This document shows positions 27,776-38,281 of a stretch of DNA of 60,585 nucleotides, one piece after another. How positions within the stretch are numbered: position 1 is the stretch's first letter; each line of letters opens with the position of its first letter. The notes beneath the pieces were generated by a model. That model ran no database searches, was not told the DNA's origin, and saw only the letters and a list, made by a program, of their open reading frames with translations. The stretch is from positions 1 through 60,585 of the forward strand of contig JABXKR010000279.1 of NCBI GenBank assembly GCA_013619145.1, in the 5' to 3' direction. The DNA is from Psychromonas sp. GTDB lineage: Bacteria; Pseudomonadota; Gammaproteobacteria; Enterobacterales; Psychromonadaceae. Position numbers and translations under genes: made by a program.

Positions 27776-28681
27776 ATGAATTTTAGAGATTTAGAGTACT
27801 TGATCGCGCTTGAAGAGTTAAAACATTTTCGAAAAGCGGCGGAAAAGTGTTTTGTTAGCCAACCAACATTAAGCGGACAGATTCGTAAACTTGAAGATGA
27901 ATTGAATGTAACGTTAATGGAGCGTTCATCACGTAAGGTGATTTTTACCCAGGCTGGGCTTGATATTGTCGCTAAGGCTAAAACGATTTTACTGGAAGCT
28001 AAATCGTTAAAAGAGATTGCCAAAAGCCATAATGAACCAATGCAGGGGATTCTTCATATCGGCTTAATACCCACGGTTGCCCCCTATCTATTACCATTGA
28101 TTATTCCTGCGATAAAACAGCACTTTCCTGAGTTAGAGCTGTATCTGCATGAGAATCAAACCCATATTCTATTAAAGCAGCTTGAAGAGGGGGAGCTTGA
28201 TTGTTTAGTGCTACCGCTATTACCGGAGATGGAATCGTTTCAACAGTTTGTGCTTTATGATGAACCGCTAGAACTAGCATTAGCTGAGACACATCAATGG
28301 GCAGATAAAGCCGCTATCAATATAGATAAACTGCGTGGCGAGCGCGTTCTAATGCTGGAAGACGGACATTGTTTACGCGATCAGGCGATGGGGTTTTGCT
28401 TTGCAGCCGGTGCAATCGAAGATCAGAGTTTTAAAGCAACCAGTTTAGAAACGCTTCGCCATATGATCAGTGCAGATAATGGCCTGACATTATTACCTCA
28501 GTTAGCGATTCCCACTAATCGTCATCAGGCAGGGATCCGGTATATTCCCTTTAAAAAACCGATACCATCAAGAAGTATTGGTTTAATATGCCGGAATAAT
28601 AGTGTCCGAAAAATCTGCTTTGAGCATTTATCAAAACTAATCAGTACAAGCGTGCAGGACAAGTTAAAACAGTACGGCTGA
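27776..28681 (+). CDS. oxyR: Hydrogen peroxide-sensing LysR-type regulator OxyR
   Basis: 301 aa, close to the 305 aa of E. coli OxyR. A LysR helix-turn-helix (residues 1-60) precedes the effector domain. The redox cysteines Cys199 and Cys208 sit in GHCLRDQAMGFCF at exactly the E. coli positions, so peroxide sensing by disulfide is expected. The targets (catalase, peroxiredoxin, Dps) are not in this window. AAGG lies 9 nt before the ATG. Confidence 0.95.
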   Translation: MNFRDLEYLIALEELKHFRKAAEKCFVSQPTLSGQIRKLEDELNVTLMERSSRKVIFTQAGLDIVAKAKTILLEAKSLKEIAKSHNEPMQGILHIGLIPTVAPYLLPLIIPAIKQHFPELELYLHENQTHILLKQLEEGELDCLVLPLLPEMESFQQFVLYDEPLELALAETHQWADKAAINIDKLRGERVLMLEDGHCLRDQAMGFCFAAGAIEDQSFKATSLETLRHMISADNGLTLLPQLAIPTNRHQAGIRYIPFKKPIPSRSIGLICRNNSVRKICFEHLSKLISTSVQDKLKQYG

Positions 28682-28722
28682 CAGCCGACAGCTGTCGACT
28701 AACAGCTAGGAATTTCAGATAC

Positions 28723-28752
28723 AAAAAAGCCGAACATAAGTTCGGCTTTTTT
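28723..28752. terminator. Bidirectional terminator between oxyR and rplQ
   Basis: AAAAAAGCCGAAC, ATAA loop, GTTCGGCTTTTTT: a 13-bp palindrome that ends both the plus-strand oxyR transcript and the minus-strand alpha operon, which stops 21 bp away. Confidence 0.95.
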
Positions 28753-28772
28753 AATGTCGCTTAAAAGAAGAT

Positions 28773-29153
28773 TTACTCTTCTTCGTCAGCTACTACTGGA
28801 CGGTCTACCAATTCGATGTAAGCCATAGGAGCTTTATCACCGGTACGGAAACCACATTTAATGATACGTGTGTAACCACCAGGGCGACCCTCGTAACGAG
28901 GACCCAATTCATTAAATAGTTTAGCTACAACCGCGTTATCACGGGTGCGAGCAAAAGCTAAACGACGGTTAGCAACGCTATCCGTTTTAGCTAGGGTAAT
29001 TAAAGGCTCAACTACACGACGAAGTTCTTTTGCTTTAGGTAAAGTAGTTTTAATTACTTCATGTTCAACAATTGAACTTGCCATATTGCGAAACATAGCC
29101 TGACGATGGCTGCTGTTTCGGTTAAGTTGACGTCCGCTATGACGATGACGCAT
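28773..29153 (-). CDS. rplQ: 50S ribosomal protein L17
   Basis: 126 aa, last gene of the alpha operon. The conserved start [16 protein letters not shown] and the later KRRVV-like EPLITLAK region are typical. The C-terminus is a short acidic tail (VADEEE). Confidence 0.97.
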   Translation of the reverse strand: MRHRHSGRQLNRNSSHRQAMFRNMASSIVEHEVIKTTLPKAKELRRVVEPLITLAKTDSVANRRLAFARTRDNAVVAKLFNELGPRYEGRPGGYTRIIKCGFRTGDKAPMAYIELVDRPVVADEEE

Positions 29154-29192
29154 AACCTAATCCTTATTATTCGTTATTCGAATGACGACTGA

Positions 29193-30179
29193 TTAATCTT
29201 CGATAAGACTTGCTGGTGGCCAGTTTTCTAGGCGCATACCTAGAGAAAGTCCACGAGATGCAAGTACATCTTTGATTTCAGTTAGAGACTTCTTACCTAA
29301 ATTAGGCGTTTTAAGAAGTTCAACTTCTGTTCTTTGAACCAGATCACCGATATAGTGAATCGTTTCTGCTTTTAAACAGTTAGCAGAACGAACAGTTAAT
29401 TCTAAGTCATCTACTGGGCGCAAGAGAATCGGATCAAACTCAGGTTTTTCTTCCTTCTCAACAGGCTCACTTACATCACGTAAGTCAACAAATGCGTCTA
29501 ATTGTTCAGCTAGAATTGTAGCTGAGCGACGAATTGCTTCTTCCGGATCAAGTGTTCCATCTGTTTCCATATCGATGACAAGTTTGTCTAAATCGGTACG
29601 CTGTTCAACACGAGCTGATTCAACACTGTAAGCAATACGCTCAACAGGACTGAAAGTCGCATCTACTAATAGACGACCAATTGGACGCTCATCTTCTTCG
29701 GTATGAATACGTGATGAAGCTGGAACATAACCGCGACCTGATTCAATTTTAATACGCATGCTGATTTCAGCATTGCCTGTTAAATTACAGATCACATGTT
29801 CTGGGTTGACTATCTCTACATCACCATCATGAATGATGTCGCCTGCAGTAACAGGACCGGCCCCAGATTTAGTTAAACTAACTAGAACTTCGTTTTTACC
29901 TTCAAGTTTAACAGCTAGACCTTTAAGGTTTAGAAGGATCTCAAGGATATCTTCCTGTACGCCTTCTTTTGTGCTGTACTCATGTTGTACACCATCAATT
30001 TCGACTTCTGTTACCGCCGTTCCCGGCATAGATGATAACAAGATACGACGAAGCGCATTACCTAAAGTATGACCAAAACCACGTTCTAATGGCTCTAAAG
30101 TCACTTTTGCTCTAGTTGCGTTGACTTGTTCGATATCAACTAATCTTGGTTTTAGAAAATCAATTACAGAACCCTGCAT
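29193..30179 (-). CDS. rpoA: RNA polymerase alpha subunit
   Basis: 328 aa, one residue shorter than E. coli alpha. The N-terminal assembly domain (residues 1-235, with [22 protein letters not shown]) is joined by a flexible acidic linker to the C-terminal domain ([19 protein letters not shown] through [18 protein letters not shown]). That domain binds UP elements and activators such as CRP. The gene lies 25 bp after rpsD and 39 bp before rplQ. Confidence 0.98.
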   Translation of the reverse strand: MQGSVIDFLKPRLVDIEQVNATRAKVTLEPLERGFGHTLGNALRRILLSSMPGTAVTEVEIDGVQHEYSTKEGVQEDILEILLNLKGLAVKLEGKNEVLVSLTKSGAGPVTAGDIIHDGDVEIVNPEHVICNLTGNAEISMRIKIESGRGYVPASSRIHTEEDERPIGRLLVDATFSPVERIAYSVESARVEQRTDLDKLVIDMETDGTLDPEEAIRRSATILAEQLDAFVDLRDVSEPVEKEEKPEFDPILLRPVDDLELTVRSANCLKAETIHYIGDLVQRTEVELLKTPNLGKKSLTEIKDVLASRGLSLGMRLENWPPASLIED

Positions 30180-30204
30180 TTGTGTCCTCTCTTAGCAGTT
30201 AACT

Positions 30205-30825
30205 TTACTTAGAGTAAAGTTCGATGATTAACTGTTCGTTAATCTCAGCAGATAAATCTGAACGTTCAGGCTGACGAGTAAATACGCCTTCCATTTTCGT
30301 TGTATCAACAGCAACCCAACCAGAAGCTTCACGCTGACCAGCGATTTCAAGTGCAGCGCCAATTCGTGACTGCTTTTTAGCTTTTTCACGAATTGCGATA
30401 ACGTCACTTGCTTTAACGTTGAAAGAAGGGATATTTACAACTTTACCGTTTACTAAGATAGCTTTATGGCTAACTAGTTGACGTGATTCAGCGCGAGTAG
30501 CACCAAAACCCATACGGTATACAACATTGTCTAAACGACCTTCAATAAGTTGAAGAAGGTTTTCACCAGTGTTGCCTTGTAAACGAGCAGCTTCTTTGTA
30601 GTAGTTACGGAATTGCTTTTCAAGTACACCGTACATACGACGAACTTTTTGCTTTTCACGTAGTTGTAAACCGTAGTCTGATAGACGTGGTTTACGCGCA
30701 CCATGAACACCCGGTGCATTATCAATCTTACACTTAGATTCAATCGCGCGGACACCAGACTTTAAGAAAAGATCTGTTCCTTCACGACGGCTAAGCTTAA
30801 GCTTAGGACCTAAATATCTTGCCAT
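30205..30825 (-). CDS. rpsD: 30S ribosomal protein S4
   Basis: 206 aa, E. coli length. It opens [21 protein letters not shown] and contains the S4 RNA-binding domain. It is the primary binder of the 16S 5' domain. In E. coli S4 also represses the alpha operon through the leader before rpsM, and such a leader is visible here. Confidence 0.98.
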   Translation of the reverse strand: MARYLGPKLKLSRREGTDLFLKSGVRAIESKCKIDNAPGVHGARKPRLSDYGLQLREKQKVRRMYGVLEKQFRNYYKEAARLQGNTGENLLQLIEGRLDNVVYRMGFGATRAESRQLVSHKAILVNGKVVNIPSFNVKASDVIAIREKAKKQSRIGAALEIAGQREASGWVAVDTTKMEGVFTRQPERSDLSAEINEQLIIELYSK

Positions 30826-30858
30826 TGTTCTTTCTCCAGTTACCTTGGAAGGTCGCTA

Positions 30859-31248
30859 TTAAACGCGACGTTTCTTCGGTGGACGACAACCATTATGTGG
30901 GATTGGTGTAACATCAGTAATGTTTGTTACACGGAAACCCGCCGCGTTTAGAGCGCGAATCGAAGATTCACGACCTGGTCCAGGTCCGTTTACAAAAACT
31001 TCAACGTTTTTAAGACCGTACTCTTTAGCTGCTTCAGCAGCACGTTCAGCAGCAACCTGTGCAGCGAACGGAGTAGATTTACGAGAACCACGGAAACCAG
31101 AACCACCGGCAGTTGCCCAAGAAAGCGCATTACCTTGACGGTCTGTAATAGTTACGATTGTGTTGTTGAAAGAAGCATGGATATGAGCCATACCATCAGC
31201 AACTTGCTTTTTAACGCGCTTGCGAGCACGAGTTGGAGTCTTAGCCAT
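30859..31248 (-). CDS. rpsK: 30S ribosomal protein S11
   Basis: 129 aa; typical motifs [15 protein letters not shown] and [23 protein letters not shown] (its C-terminus). It forms part of the platform near the mRNA exit site. It lies 33 bp before rpsD and 11 bp after rpsM. Confidence 0.98.
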   Translation of the reverse strand: MAKTPTRARKRVKKQVADGMAHIHASFNNTIVTITDRQGNALSWATAGGSGFRGSRKSTPFAAQVAAERAAEAAKEYGLKNVEVFVNGPGPGRESSIRALNAAGFRVTNITDVTPIPHNGCRPPKKRRV

Positions 31249-31259
31249 TATCTCTTACC

Positions 31260-31616
31260 CTATTTTCTGATTGCTTTGCGCGGACCTTTACGGGTACGAG
31301 CATTCGTTTTAGAACGCTGACCACGCACAGGCAAGCTGCGACGATGACGAAGTCCACGGTAACAACCAAGATCCATAAGACGCTTGATGTTCATAGAAAC
31401 TTCACGACGTAAATCACCTTCAACGGTGAACGTAGCTACTTCTGTACGAAGAGCTTCGATTTGCGATTCTTCCAGATCATTCAGCTTTGCAGTTTCAGCA
31501 ATACCCGATGCAGCACAGATTTTCTGTGAGCGAGTTTTACCAATACCAAAAATTGCAGTTAATGCAATTACAGCATGCTTATGATCAGGAACGTTAATGC
31601 CAGCGATACGGGCCAC
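31260..31616 (-). CDS. rpsM: 30S ribosomal protein S13 (GTG start)
   Basis: 118 aa, the E. coli length, starting at GTG 31616 (GTG-GCC-CGT-ATC, giving MARIAGIN). AAGGAG is 6 nt upstream. A longer frame to 31694 translates the regulatory leader and is not coding. S13 sits in the 30S head and touches the P-site tRNA. E. coli rpsM also starts with GTG inside the S4-controlled pseudoknot. Confidence 0.97.
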   Translation of the reverse strand: MARIAGINVPDHKHAVIALTAIFGIGKTRSQKICAASGIAETAKLNDLEESQIEALRTEVATFTVEGDLRREVSMNIKRLMDLGCYRGLRHRRSLPVRGQRSKTNARTRKGPRKAIRK

Positions 31617-31675
31617 TATGCACTCCTTAAAAGTTAACGATTCATTTGCGAAAAGCCCGGTAGGATACTCTACAA
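31611..31675 (-). promoter_or_regulatory. Alpha-operon leader (S4-responsive pseudoknot type)
   Basis: On the minus strand this reads GAGTATCC, a short C/G-rich arm, CGGGCTTTTCGC, then AAGGAGTGCATAGTGGCC. These blocks are the same, in order, as in the E. coli alpha leader, where S4 binds a pseudoknot that traps the ribosome at the GTG start. The assignment rests on matching the remembered E. coli sequence by eye. Confidence 0.75.
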
Positions 31676-31690
31676 ATGATAATTTATCAA

Positions 31691-31727
31691 ACAAAATAGA
31701 GCTTAGACTGAATTAACTGCCTAAGCC
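31691..31727 (-). terminator. Weak terminator-like hairpin between rpmJ and rpsM
   Basis: GCTTAG (31721-31726, read on the minus strand) pairs with CTAAGC (31701-31706), followed by TCTATTTTG. It would separate the spc operon (ending at rpmJ) from the alpha operon. The tail is not a clean T-run, so read-through is likely. Confidence 0.4.
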
Positions 31728-31746
31728 CTTGATATCCAAAATCTAT

Positions 31747-31860
31747 TTAGCCTTGGCGCTGTTTGTGCTTTGGCTCTACACAGATAACACGCACAACACC
31801 GTTGCGCTTGATAACTTTGCAGTTACGACAGATTTTTTTAACGGATGCACGAACTTTCAT
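31747..31860 (-). CDS. rpmJ: 50S ribosomal protein L36
   Basis: 37 aa, starting [19 protein letters not shown]. It has the zinc-ribbon residues Cys11, Cys14, Cys27 and His32, so this is the zinc-binding (C+) form. It is the last gene of the spc operon, 36 bp after secY. Confidence 0.97.
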   Translation of the reverse strand: MKVRASVKKICRNCKVIKRNGVVRVICVEPKHKQRQG

Positions 31861-31896
31861 TGCAACACTCCGTAGTTAGTATAACTTTAAGACTGG

Positions 31897-33225
31897 CTAT
31901 TTGCCGTAATCTTTCAAGTTAGCTTTTTTCAAGACAGAATCATATTGATTAGACATCAAATGAGTCTGTACCTGTGCCATAAAGTCCATGATAACAACAA
32001 CAATGATTAATAACGACGTACCACCGAAGTAGAACTGCGTATTCATTGCGACCATCATAAACTCGGGAATCAAACAGATAAAGGTAATATATAACGCACC
32101 CGCTAATGTCAGGCGTGTCATCACTTTATCAATGTAACGTGACGTTTGTTCTCCGGGACGAATACCTGGAATAAAGGCACCGCTTTTCTTCAAATTATCT
32201 GCAGTTTCACGTGGATTAAACGTAAGTGCAGTATAAAAGAAGCAAAAGAAGATAATTGCGGCTGCATATAACATCATATGCAACGGTTGTCCTGGCTGTA
32301 GAGCCAATGAAACATCCGATAACCAGCTCAAACCTTCAGTCTGACCAAACCACTGCGCGATTGTACCAGGAAACAAGATAACACTCGAGGCAAAAATTGC
32401 AGGAATAACACCAGCCATATTTAATTTCAATGGAAGATGTGTACTTTGAGCAGCAAAAACTTTACGCCCTTGTTGACGTTTTGCGTAGTTAACAACGATA
32501 CGTCGTTGACCACGTTCAACAAATACAACAAATGCGGTTGTCGCAAAAACGATAACGATTAATGCTAATAACACAAGAAGGTGAAGCTCACCTTGACGTG
32601 CTTGCTCAGCAGTTTGCCCAATTGCTTGAGGCAGACCTGCAATAATACCTACAAATATAATGATAGAAATACCATTACCGATACCACGTTCTGTAATTTG
32701 TTCACCTAACCACATTAGGAACATCGTTCCCGTAACTAGACTCACAACTGCCGTAATATAGAAGCTAAGACCTGCATTTTCAACAAGTCCTGGCATCATA
32801 GTCGGCAAACCAGTCGCAATACCAATTGCTTGGAATGTACCCAGTACCAAAGTACCGTAACGCGTGTATTGATTTATCTTACGACGACCAGACTCACCCT
32901 CTTTTTTTAGCTCAGCTAAAGGAGGATGAACAACCGTCAACAATTGGATAATAATTGATGCCGAAATATACGGCATAATACCCAATGCAAAGATAGATGC
33001 ACGCTCAAGCGCACCACCAGAGAACATATTAAACATTTCAATGATGGTACCCTTTTGCTGCTGGAATAGATCAGCTAGGACAGCGGCGTCAATACCAGGA
33101 ATTGGAACAAAAGAGCCTGCACGGAACACTAAAATAGCCCCTAAAACAAACAAAAGTCGTGTTTTAAGTTCACTTAAGTTACTGCCCTGTACTGCTTTAG
33201 GATCTAACCCTGGTTTCTTAGCCAT
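31897..33225 (-). CDS. secY: Protein translocase subunit SecY
   Basis: 442 aa, 10 membrane helices. It is the pore of the SecYEG channel in the inner membrane. Visible signatures include [13 protein letters not shown] at the first helix, the plug region ([29 protein letters not shown] is typified by FSGGAL) and the cytoplasmic loop [13 protein letters not shown]. It lies 6 bp after rplO, the spc operon position. Confidence 0.98.
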   Translation of the reverse strand: MAKKPGLDPKAVQGSNLSELKTRLLFVLGAILVFRAGSFVPIPGIDAAVLADLFQQQKGTIIEMFNMFSGGALERASIFALGIMPYISASIIIQLLTVVHPPLAELKKEGESGRRKINQYTRYGTLVLGTFQAIGIATGLPTMMPGLVENAGLSFYITAVVSLVTGTMFLMWLGEQITERGIGNGISIIIFVGIIAGLPQAIGQTAEQARQGELHLLVLLALIVIVFATTAFVVFVERGQRRIVVNYAKRQQGRKVFAAQSTHLPLKLNMAGVIPAIFASSVILFPGTIAQWFGQTEGLSWLSDVSLALQPGQPLHMMLYAAAIIFFCFFYTALTFNPRETADNLKKSGAFIPGIRPGEQTSRYIDKVMTRLTLAGALYITFICLIPEFMMVAMNTQFYFGGTSLLIIVVVIMDFMAQVQTHLMSNQYDSVLKKANLKDYGK

Positions 33226-33231
33226 TATCTA

Positions 33232-33666
33232 TTATTCCTCGATTTTTCCGCCCGCAGCTTCAATTGCAGCACGCGCACCTTTCGTAACACGAAGGCCTTG
33301 TACTGTGACTGAGCGAGAGATTTCACCAGAAAGAACTACTTTTGCAAACTTAACTGTGTTTACAAGTAGACCAGCCTGTTTCAACGTATCAATAGTTACT
33401 ACTTCACCCTCTACTTTAGCGATTTCGTTCAAACGAACTTCTGCGCTAACTAGAGATTTACGTGAAGTGAAACCAAATTTTGGTAAACGTTGTTTCAAAG
33501 GCATTTGACCACCTTCAAAACCAGGACGTATAGAACCGCCTGAACGAGACTTTTGACCTTTATGACCGCGGCCACAAGTTTTGCCAAATCCAGAGCCGAT
33601 ACCACGACCTACACGTTTTGCAGCAGGCTTAGAGCCAGCTGCTGGAGATAGAGTATTTAGTTTCAT
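33232..33666 (-). CDS. rplO: 50S ribosomal protein L15
   Basis: 144 aa, the E. coli length. The glycine/arginine-rich N-terminus ([20 protein letters not shown]) reaches into 23S rRNA. It lies 2 bp after rpmD. Confidence 0.98.
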   Translation of the reverse strand: MKLNTLSPAAGSKPAAKRVGRGIGSGFGKTCGRGHKGQKSRSGGSIRPGFEGGQMPLKQRLPKFGFTSRKSLVSAEVRLNEIAKVEGEVVTIDTLKQAGLLVNTVKFAKVVLSGEISRSVTVQGLRVTKGARAAIEAAGGKIEE

Positions 33667-33668
33667 AA

Positions 33669-33851
33669 TTACCCCTCAACCTTAACCATATAGTAGACTT
33701 TATTAACCATACCACGTACTGAAGGAGTATCTTCTAACTCAACAGTATGACCGATACGACGCAGACCTAGGCCTGTTAATGTTGCACGGTGCTTTGGTAA
33801 ACGGCCAATTGCACTTTTGGTTTGGGTTACTTTAATCGTTTTAGTAGCCAT
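33669..33851 (-). CDS. rpmD: 50S ribosomal protein L30
   Basis: 60 aa. The short form with [25 protein letters not shown] is typical of gammaproteobacteria. It lies 6 bp after rpsE. Confidence 0.97.
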   Translation of the reverse strand: MATKTIKVTQTKSAIGRLPKHRATLTGLGLRRIGHTVELEDTPSVRGMVNKVYYMVKVEG

Positions 33852-33857
33852 GCTTAA

Positions 33858-34361
33858 TTACCCCAGAATATCAGTAACGTTTAAGCCACGCTTAGCTGCA
33901 ATTTGCTCAGGAGAATTCATATTCTCTAGGGCATCAAGCGTAGCGCGAACAACGTTAATCGGGTTAGTTGAGCCGTAAGCTTTAGCAAGTACGTTCTGTA
34001 CGCCAACAACTTCTAATACGGCACGCATTGCACCACCTGCGATGATACCAGTACCTTCAGATGCTGGTTGCATATATACCTTAGAACCAGAATGACGGCC
34101 CTTGATAGGATGCTGCAGAGTGTTACCTTTTAATTGGATTTCGCTGATATTGCGACGTGCTTTTTCCATAGCTTTTTGAATAGCTGCAGGAACTTCACGT
34201 GCTTTACCATAACCAAAACCAACACGACCACTACCATCACCAACTACTGTTAGTGCTGTGAAGCTAAAGATGCGACCACCTTTAACTACTTTTGAAACTC
34301 GGTTTACTGCGATTAGCTTTTCGTTCAGATCACCGGTTTGAGTTTGTTCTTTTGACATCAT
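33858..34361 (-). CDS. rpsE: 30S ribosomal protein S5
   Basis: 167 aa. The double-stranded-RNA-binding-like N-terminal domain is seen in [23 protein letters not shown] (its core), and the fold-conserved GVGYGKARE-type loop is [11 protein letters not shown]. It helps decoding accuracy and mRNA unwinding. Two ATGs in a row begin the gene, with AAGGG 5 nt before the first and 8 nt before the second, so the start may be one codon later. Confidence 0.97.
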   Translation of the reverse strand: MMSKEQTQTGDLNEKLIAVNRVSKVVKGGRIFSFTALTVVGDGSGRVGFGYGKAREVPAAIQKAMEKARRNISEIQLKGNTLQHPIKGRHSGSKVYMQPASEGTGIIAGGAMRAVLEVVGVQNVLAKAYGSTNPINVVRATLDALENMNSPEQIAAKRGLNVTDILG

Positions 34362-34369
34362 CAGTACCC

Positions 34370-34720
34370 TTAGAACTGTAGACCAGCTTCACGAGCTGCT
34401 TCAGCTAGTGCTGCTACTCGGCCGTGATATTGGAAACCGCTACGGTCGAAAGAAATTTTAGTAATTCCTTTCTCTACCGCGCGCTCTGCAACTAATTTAC
34501 CAATTAGTTGCGCTGCTTCCGTGTTACCACCGTTGCTAACTTGTGCACGCACTTCTTTTTCTAATGTAGAAGCGCTTGCTACGACTTGTGCGTCTGCTGT
34601 AATTACCTGCGCGTAAGTATGGCGAGGTGTACGGTTGATCACAAGACGAGTGGCACCAAGATCTTGTAATTTCTTACGTGTGCGGGTAGCACGACGAAGA
34701 CGAGATGCTTTCTTATCCAT
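34370..34720 (-). CDS. rplR: 50S ribosomal protein L18
   Basis: 116 aa; binds 5S rRNA in the central protuberance. It has [21 protein letters not shown] at the start and [21 protein letters not shown] at the end, cited here as its RNA-contact and C-terminal signatures. It lies 8 bp before rpsE and 9 bp after rplF. Confidence 0.97.
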   Translation of the reverse strand: MDKKASRLRRATRTRKKLQDLGATRLVINRTPRHTYAQVITADAQVVASASTLEKEVRAQVSNGGNTEAAQLIGKLVAERAVEKGITKISFDRSGFQYHGRVAALAEAAREAGLQF

Positions 34721-34729
34721 AGTCTTACC

Positions 34730-35263
34730 TTACTTTTTCTTCGCTTCTTTACGACGCACATTTTCATCAGCGTAACGAACACCTTTACCTTTATAAGGCT
34801 CTGGTGGACGGAATGCACGAATCTCTGCGGCTACTTGACCAACTTGCTGCTTATCAGAACCTTCAATAATGATTTCTGTCTGGCTTGGCGCCGTAGCAGA
34901 AATACCTTGAGGTAATGTGTAAACAACAGGATGAGAGAAACCTAATGTTAGGTTTACATCTTGGCCTTTAACTTGTGTACGGTAACCAACACCTTGAAGA
35001 AGAAGTGTCTTCTTAAAGCCTTCAGTTACACCTACAACCATGTTGTTAACGTTAGCACGAGCAGTACCTGCTTGTGCCCAAGCGTCTTTAACACCTTCAG
35101 CTGGCGCGAATGAAACCACACCGTCTTCAAGTTTAACAACAACAGCATCATTAAGAGTACGAACGAGTTCGCCCTTGTTGCCTTTAACAGCAACTTCTTG
35201 ACCATTTACTTTAACTTCAACGCCAGAAGGTACAGTAATCGGTGCCTTAGCTATACGAGACAT
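34730..35263 (-). CDS. rplF: 50S ribosomal protein L6
   Basis: 177 aa, E. coli length. Two repeated alpha/beta domains lie near the sarcin-ricin loop. The C-terminal signature [14 protein letters not shown] is present. Confidence 0.98.
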   Translation of the reverse strand: MSRIAKAPITVPSGVEVKVNGQEVAVKGNKGELVRTLNDAVVVKLEDGVVSFAPAEGVKDAWAQAGTARANVNNMVVGVTEGFKKTLLLQGVGYRTQVKGQDVNLTLGFSHPVVYTLPQGISATAPSQTEIIIEGSDKQQVGQVAAEIRAFRPPEPYKGKGVRYADENVRRKEAKKK

Positions 35264-35274
35264 AGACTACTTCC

Positions 35275-35667
35275 TTATGATACGTAACAGATGATTTCAC
35301 CGCCAATGCTTGCTTTACGCGCAGCACGGTCAGTCATAACACCATGTGAAGTTGAAATGATTGCGATACCTAAACCAGCCATAACCTTAGGAAGATCGTT
35401 TGCACCTTTGTAGATACGTAGACCTGGACGGCTGACTCGTTTAATAGTATCGATAACTTTTTTGCCTTCAAAGTACTTTAAAGTAACTTCTAATTCAGGC
35501 TTTGTGTCACCAGCAACAACGAAATCTGTAACATAACCTTCTGCTTTAAGCACAGCTGCAATTGCAACTTTTTGCTTAGAAGAAGGCATTTTAACAGAAA
35601 CTTTGCTTGCTGCTTGACCGTTACGAATACGCGTTAGCATATCCGAAATAGGATCTTGCATGCTCAT
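35275..35667 (-). CDS. rpsH: 30S ribosomal protein S8
   Basis: 130 aa. The start [18 protein letters not shown] and the end [20 protein letters not shown] match the family. S8 binds the 16S central domain and in E. coli also represses the spc operon by binding the rplE start region. I did not resolve that site here. Confidence 0.98.
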   Translation of the reverse strand: MSMQDPISDMLTRIRNGQAASKVSVKMPSSKQKVAIAAVLKAEGYVTDFVVAGDTKPELEVTLKYFEGKKVIDTIKRVSRPGLRIYKGANDLPKVMAGLGIAIISTSHGVMTDRAARKASIGGEIICYVS

Positions 35668-35692
35668 AAATTTCTACTCCGTGATTAATTGA

Positions 35693-35998
35693 TTACCAGC
35701 TGGCTTTTTTCAGGCCAGGGATTTCTCCGCGCATCATATGTTCACGAACCTTAATACGGCTCATGCCAAATTTACGTAGGAAACCATGCGGACGACCAGT
35801 TACGTTACAACGGTTACGTTTACGAACTGGACTTGAATCACGAGGTAGCGTTTGAAGCTGTAACACTGCATCCCAACGAGCTTCGTCAGTTGCATTGATA
35901 TCATTAATGATTGCTTTTAAAGCCGCACGTTTTTCAGCGAATTTAACAACAAGCTTCGCACGTTTTACTTCACGCGCTTTCATTGATTGTTTAGCCAT
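35693..35998 (-). CDS. rpsN: 30S ribosomal protein S14
   Basis: 101 aa, the longer zinc-free form (no CxxC pair), with [20 protein letters not shown]. It sits in the 30S head. It lies 10 bp after rplE and 25 bp before rpsH. Confidence 0.97.
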   Translation of the reverse strand: MAKQSMKAREVKRAKLVVKFAEKRAALKAIINDINATDEARWDAVLQLQTLPRDSSPVRKRNRCNVTGRPHGFLRKFGMSRIKVREHMMRGEIPGLKKASW

Positions 35999-36008
35999 TA
36001 TTTACACC

Positions 36009-36548
36009 TTACTTACGGAATGGGAAGTTAAAGGCAGTAAGCAATGCACGCCCTTCTTCGTCAGTCTTCGCTGATGTCGTAATTGTGATATCTAAACCAC
36101 GTACTTTATCAACTTTATCGTAATCGATTTCAGGGAAAATGATTTGCTCACGTACACCCATACTGTAGTTACCACGACCATCAAATGACTTAGCATTTAG
36201 GCCACGGAAATCACGTACACGTGGAATAGCGATTGTTACCAAACGCTCAAAAAATTCCCACATACGTAAACCACGTAGAGTTACTTTACAACCAATCGGG
36301 TAGCCTTCACGAATTTTGAAGCCAGCCACACTGCGGCGCGCTTTAGTGATCACAGGCTTTTGACCTGAGATTGCTGCCATATCTGACGCAGCGTGCTCAA
36401 GGACTTTTTTATCAGCCAGTGCTTCACCAACACCCATATTAAGGGTGATTTTCTCTATTCGAGGGACTTGCATGACAGACGTATAGCCGAATTGCTTTTG
36501 CAAATCAGACACCACGTTGTCTTTATAGAAATCATGCAGTTTCGCCAT
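36009..36548 (-). CDS. rplE: 50S ribosomal protein L5
   Basis: 179 aa, E. coli length. It binds 5S rRNA and contacts the P-site t[18 protein letters not shown] and [16 protein letters not shown] are family signatures. In E. coli its start region is the S8 repression site of the spc operon. Confidence 0.98.
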   Translation of the reverse strand: MAKLHDFYKDNVVSDLQKQFGYTSVMQVPRIEKITLNMGVGEALADKKVLEHAASDMAAISGQKPVITKARRSVAGFKIREGYPIGCKVTLRGLRMWEFFERLVTIAIPRVRDFRGLNAKSFDGRGNYSMGVREQIIFPEIDYDKVDKVRGLDITITTSAKTDEEGRALLTAFNFPFRK

Positions 36549-36560
36549 CGTAAACTCCAG

Positions 36561-36875
36561 TTACTTCACAAGTTCATTATTAGATTTGAAAAAACGCTCT
36601 TTTTTGCCGTCTTCAACTCTAAATCCAACACGATCCGCTTTACCCGTTTCCGAGTTAAGGATCGCAACATTTGATATTTGTATCGGTGCTTCCTGTTCGA
36701 TAATACCACCAGTTACGCCCGCTTGCGGGTTTGGCTTTTGGTGTTTCTTAACAGTGTTCACACCTTCAATAATTACTTTCCCGTTCGCTAAAACTGTAGA
36801 AATTTTCCCAGTTTTACCTTTATCTTTACCGGTAATTACAATTACTTCATCGTCACGTTTAATTTTTGCTGCCAT
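36561..36875 (-). CDS. rplX: 50S ribosomal protein L24
   Basis: 104 aa. The KOW motif ([17 protein letters not shown]) is at the N-terminus. It is an assembly initiator at the peptide exit region. Confidence 0.97.
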   Translation of the reverse strand: MAAKIKRDDEVIVITGKDKGKTGKISTVLANGKVIIEGVNTVKKHQKPNPQAGVTGGIIEQEAPIQISNVAILNSETGKADRVGFRVEDGKKERFFKSNNELVK

Positions 36876-36884
36876 TTCGGTTCC

Positions 36885-37253
36885 TTACAGTACTTCCGGC
36901 GCCAGTGAAACAATCTTCATAAAATTGTCATTACGAAGTTCACGAGTTACAGGGCCAAAGATACGTGTTCCGATTGGCTGGTTTTGTGCATTCAGCATAA
37001 CCGCAGCGTTGCGATCAAAACGAATTACAGAACCATCGGGACGACGTACACCTTTTCTGGTACGCACAACCACAGCTGTGTGAACATCACCTTTTTTAAC
37101 TTTACCGCGAGGAATTGCTTCCTTCACAGAAACTTTGATGATGTCACCGATTGCTGCATAACGGCGATGCGAGCCACCAAGGACCTTAATACACATTACG
37201 CGTCGAGCGCCAGAATTATCGGCGACATCCAGCACACTTTGCATTTGGATCAT
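36885..37253 (-). CDS. rplN: 50S ribosomal protein L14
   Basis: 122 aa, first gene of the spc operon. It contains [23 protein letters not shown] and ends [15 protein letters not shown], both diagnostic. It is preceded by 164 bp without a gene, which holds the S10 operon terminator and presumably the spc promoter. Confidence 0.98.
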   Translation of the reverse strand: MIQMQSVLDVADNSGARRVMCIKVLGGSHRRYAAIGDIIKVSVKEAIPRGKVKKGDVHTAVVVRTRKGVRRPDGSVIRFDRNAAVMLNAQNQPIGTRIFGPVTRELRNDNFMKIVSLAPEVL

Positions 37254-37355
37254 TACAGTGCTCCGCTATATTACAATTGATTACTCTCTAGGAGTTGTTT
37301 ACCCGTTTTTTCAGGGTGCGGCATAATACCACCAACTTTCCAAGAAAGATAGTCT
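37254..37355 (-). promoter_or_regulatory. Spc operon promoter and leader region (candidate)
   Basis: The gap is at the E. coli S10/spc operon boundary. A TATTAT -10-like hexamer reads on the minus strand at 37323-37328, but the -35 at normal spacing (37346-37351) is poor. The position and length fit a promoter; the exact start is uncertain. Confidence 0.35.
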
Positions 37356-37386
37356 AAAAAAACGGCATCCGAAATGGACGCCGTTT
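37356..37386 (-). terminator. S10 operon terminator after rpsQ
   Basis: On the minus strand an 11-bp stem (37376-37386 with 37360-37370, loop of 5) is followed by a T-run. It contains one G-U pair on the minus-strand RNA but would have an A-C mismatch on the plus strand, so the direction is clear. It sits 31 bp after the rpsQ stop. Confidence 0.85.
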
Positions 37387-37417
37387 AACCTATGTAAATA
37401 AAGTTAATTAATTAAAA

Positions 37418-37669
37418 TTAAGCTTTACGTACGATTTCAACCAATGTCCAAGACTTAGTCTTAGAAAGTGGACGGCATTCGCTGATTAGTACAACGTCAC
37501 CTTCACTACATTGATTTGTTTCATCATGCGCATGTAACTTAGTCGTACGCTTCATGAATTTACCGTATAACGGATGCTTCACTTTGCGTTCGATAGCAAC
37601 AACGATAGATTTATCCATCTTTGCACTGATTACTTTTGCTTGAAGAGTACGAGTTTTAGATTCGCTCAT
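37418..37669 (-). CDS. rpsQ: 30S ribosomal protein S17
   Basis: 83 aa, last gene of the S10 operon. The motif [19 protein letters not shown] is diagnostic of this OB-fold primary 16S binder. Its start overlaps the rpmC stop by one base. Confidence 0.97.
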   Translation of the reverse strand: MSESKTRTLQAKVISAKMDKSIVVAIERKVKHPLYGKFMKRTTKLHAHDETNQCSEGDVVLISECRPLSKTKSWTLVEIVRKA

Positions 37670-37860
37670 TACGCACCTACCTTCTGATTTAATACTGTCT
37701 TAACACGGGCGATGTCACGACGCACTTCTTTTACCAAATGCGGCTGTGCTAACTGACCTGTGTTTAACTGCATACGTAATTCAAATTGCTTACGTAATAA
37801 GTTAAGAAGTTCAGCATTAAGCTCTTCAACGCTTTTTTCTTTAAGTTCGTTAGCTTTCAT
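37669..37860 (-). CDS. rpmC: 50S ribosomal protein L29
   Basis: 63 aa, two-helix hairpin with [20 protein letters not shown]. It lies at the peptide exit and contributes to the SRP and trigger-factor dock. It overlaps both neighbours by one base. Confidence 0.97.
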   Translation of the reverse strand: MKANELKEKSVEELNAELLNLLRKQFELRMQLNTGQLAQPHLVKEVRRDIARVKTVLNQKVGA

Positions 37861-38270
37861 TACATCACCTTACGAGTTACGAAGGTTGTTGCCAATGGCA
37901 GTTTAGCAGCTGCTAGAGCAAATGCTTCACGAGCCAATTCTTCTGGAACACCTTCCATTTCATAAAGAACTTTACCTGGTTGAGTTTGAGCAACCCAATA
38001 TTCCACGTTACCTTTACCTTTACCTTGACGAACTTCTAACGGTTTGCCGGTAATCGGTTTATCAGGAAACACGCGGATCCAGATTTTACCTTGACGTTTA
38101 ACATGACGAGTCATTGCACGACGTGCTGCTTCGATTTGACGAGCAGTAATTCGACCACGACCGACAGCTTTTAGTCCAAATTCGCCAAAGCTTACTTCCG
38201 TACCTTTCGAAAGACCACGGTTGCGGCCTTTGTGCATTTTACGGAACTTCATACGTTTTGGTTGCATCAT
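37860..38270 (-). CDS. rplP: 50S ribosomal protein L16
   Basis: 136 aa, E. coli length. [12 protein letters not shown] and [13 protein letters not shown] are family signatures. It binds near the A-site tRNA elbow. Two ATGs in a row begin the gene, and GGAG favours the first. Confidence 0.97.
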   Translation of the reverse strand: MMQPKRMKFRKMHKGRNRGLSKGTEVSFGEFGLKAVGRGRITARQIEAARRAMTRHVKRQGKIWIRVFPDKPITGKPLEVRQGKGKGNVEYWVAQTQPGKVLYEMEGVPEELAREAFALAAAKLPLATTFVTRKVM

Positions 38271-38281
38271 TAGCGTATCTC

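Noticed and set aside
31617-31694. N-terminal extension of rpsM
   Set aside because: It translates the S4-type leader; family proteins start at the GTG at 31616.
33041-33508. 155-codon open frame antisense to secY and rplO
   Set aside because: Shadow of two conserved genes, no ribosome site.
36586-37083. 165-codon open frame antisense to rplX and rplN
   Set aside because: Both ribosomal proteins are complete and conserved; the antisense protein has no recognisable domain.
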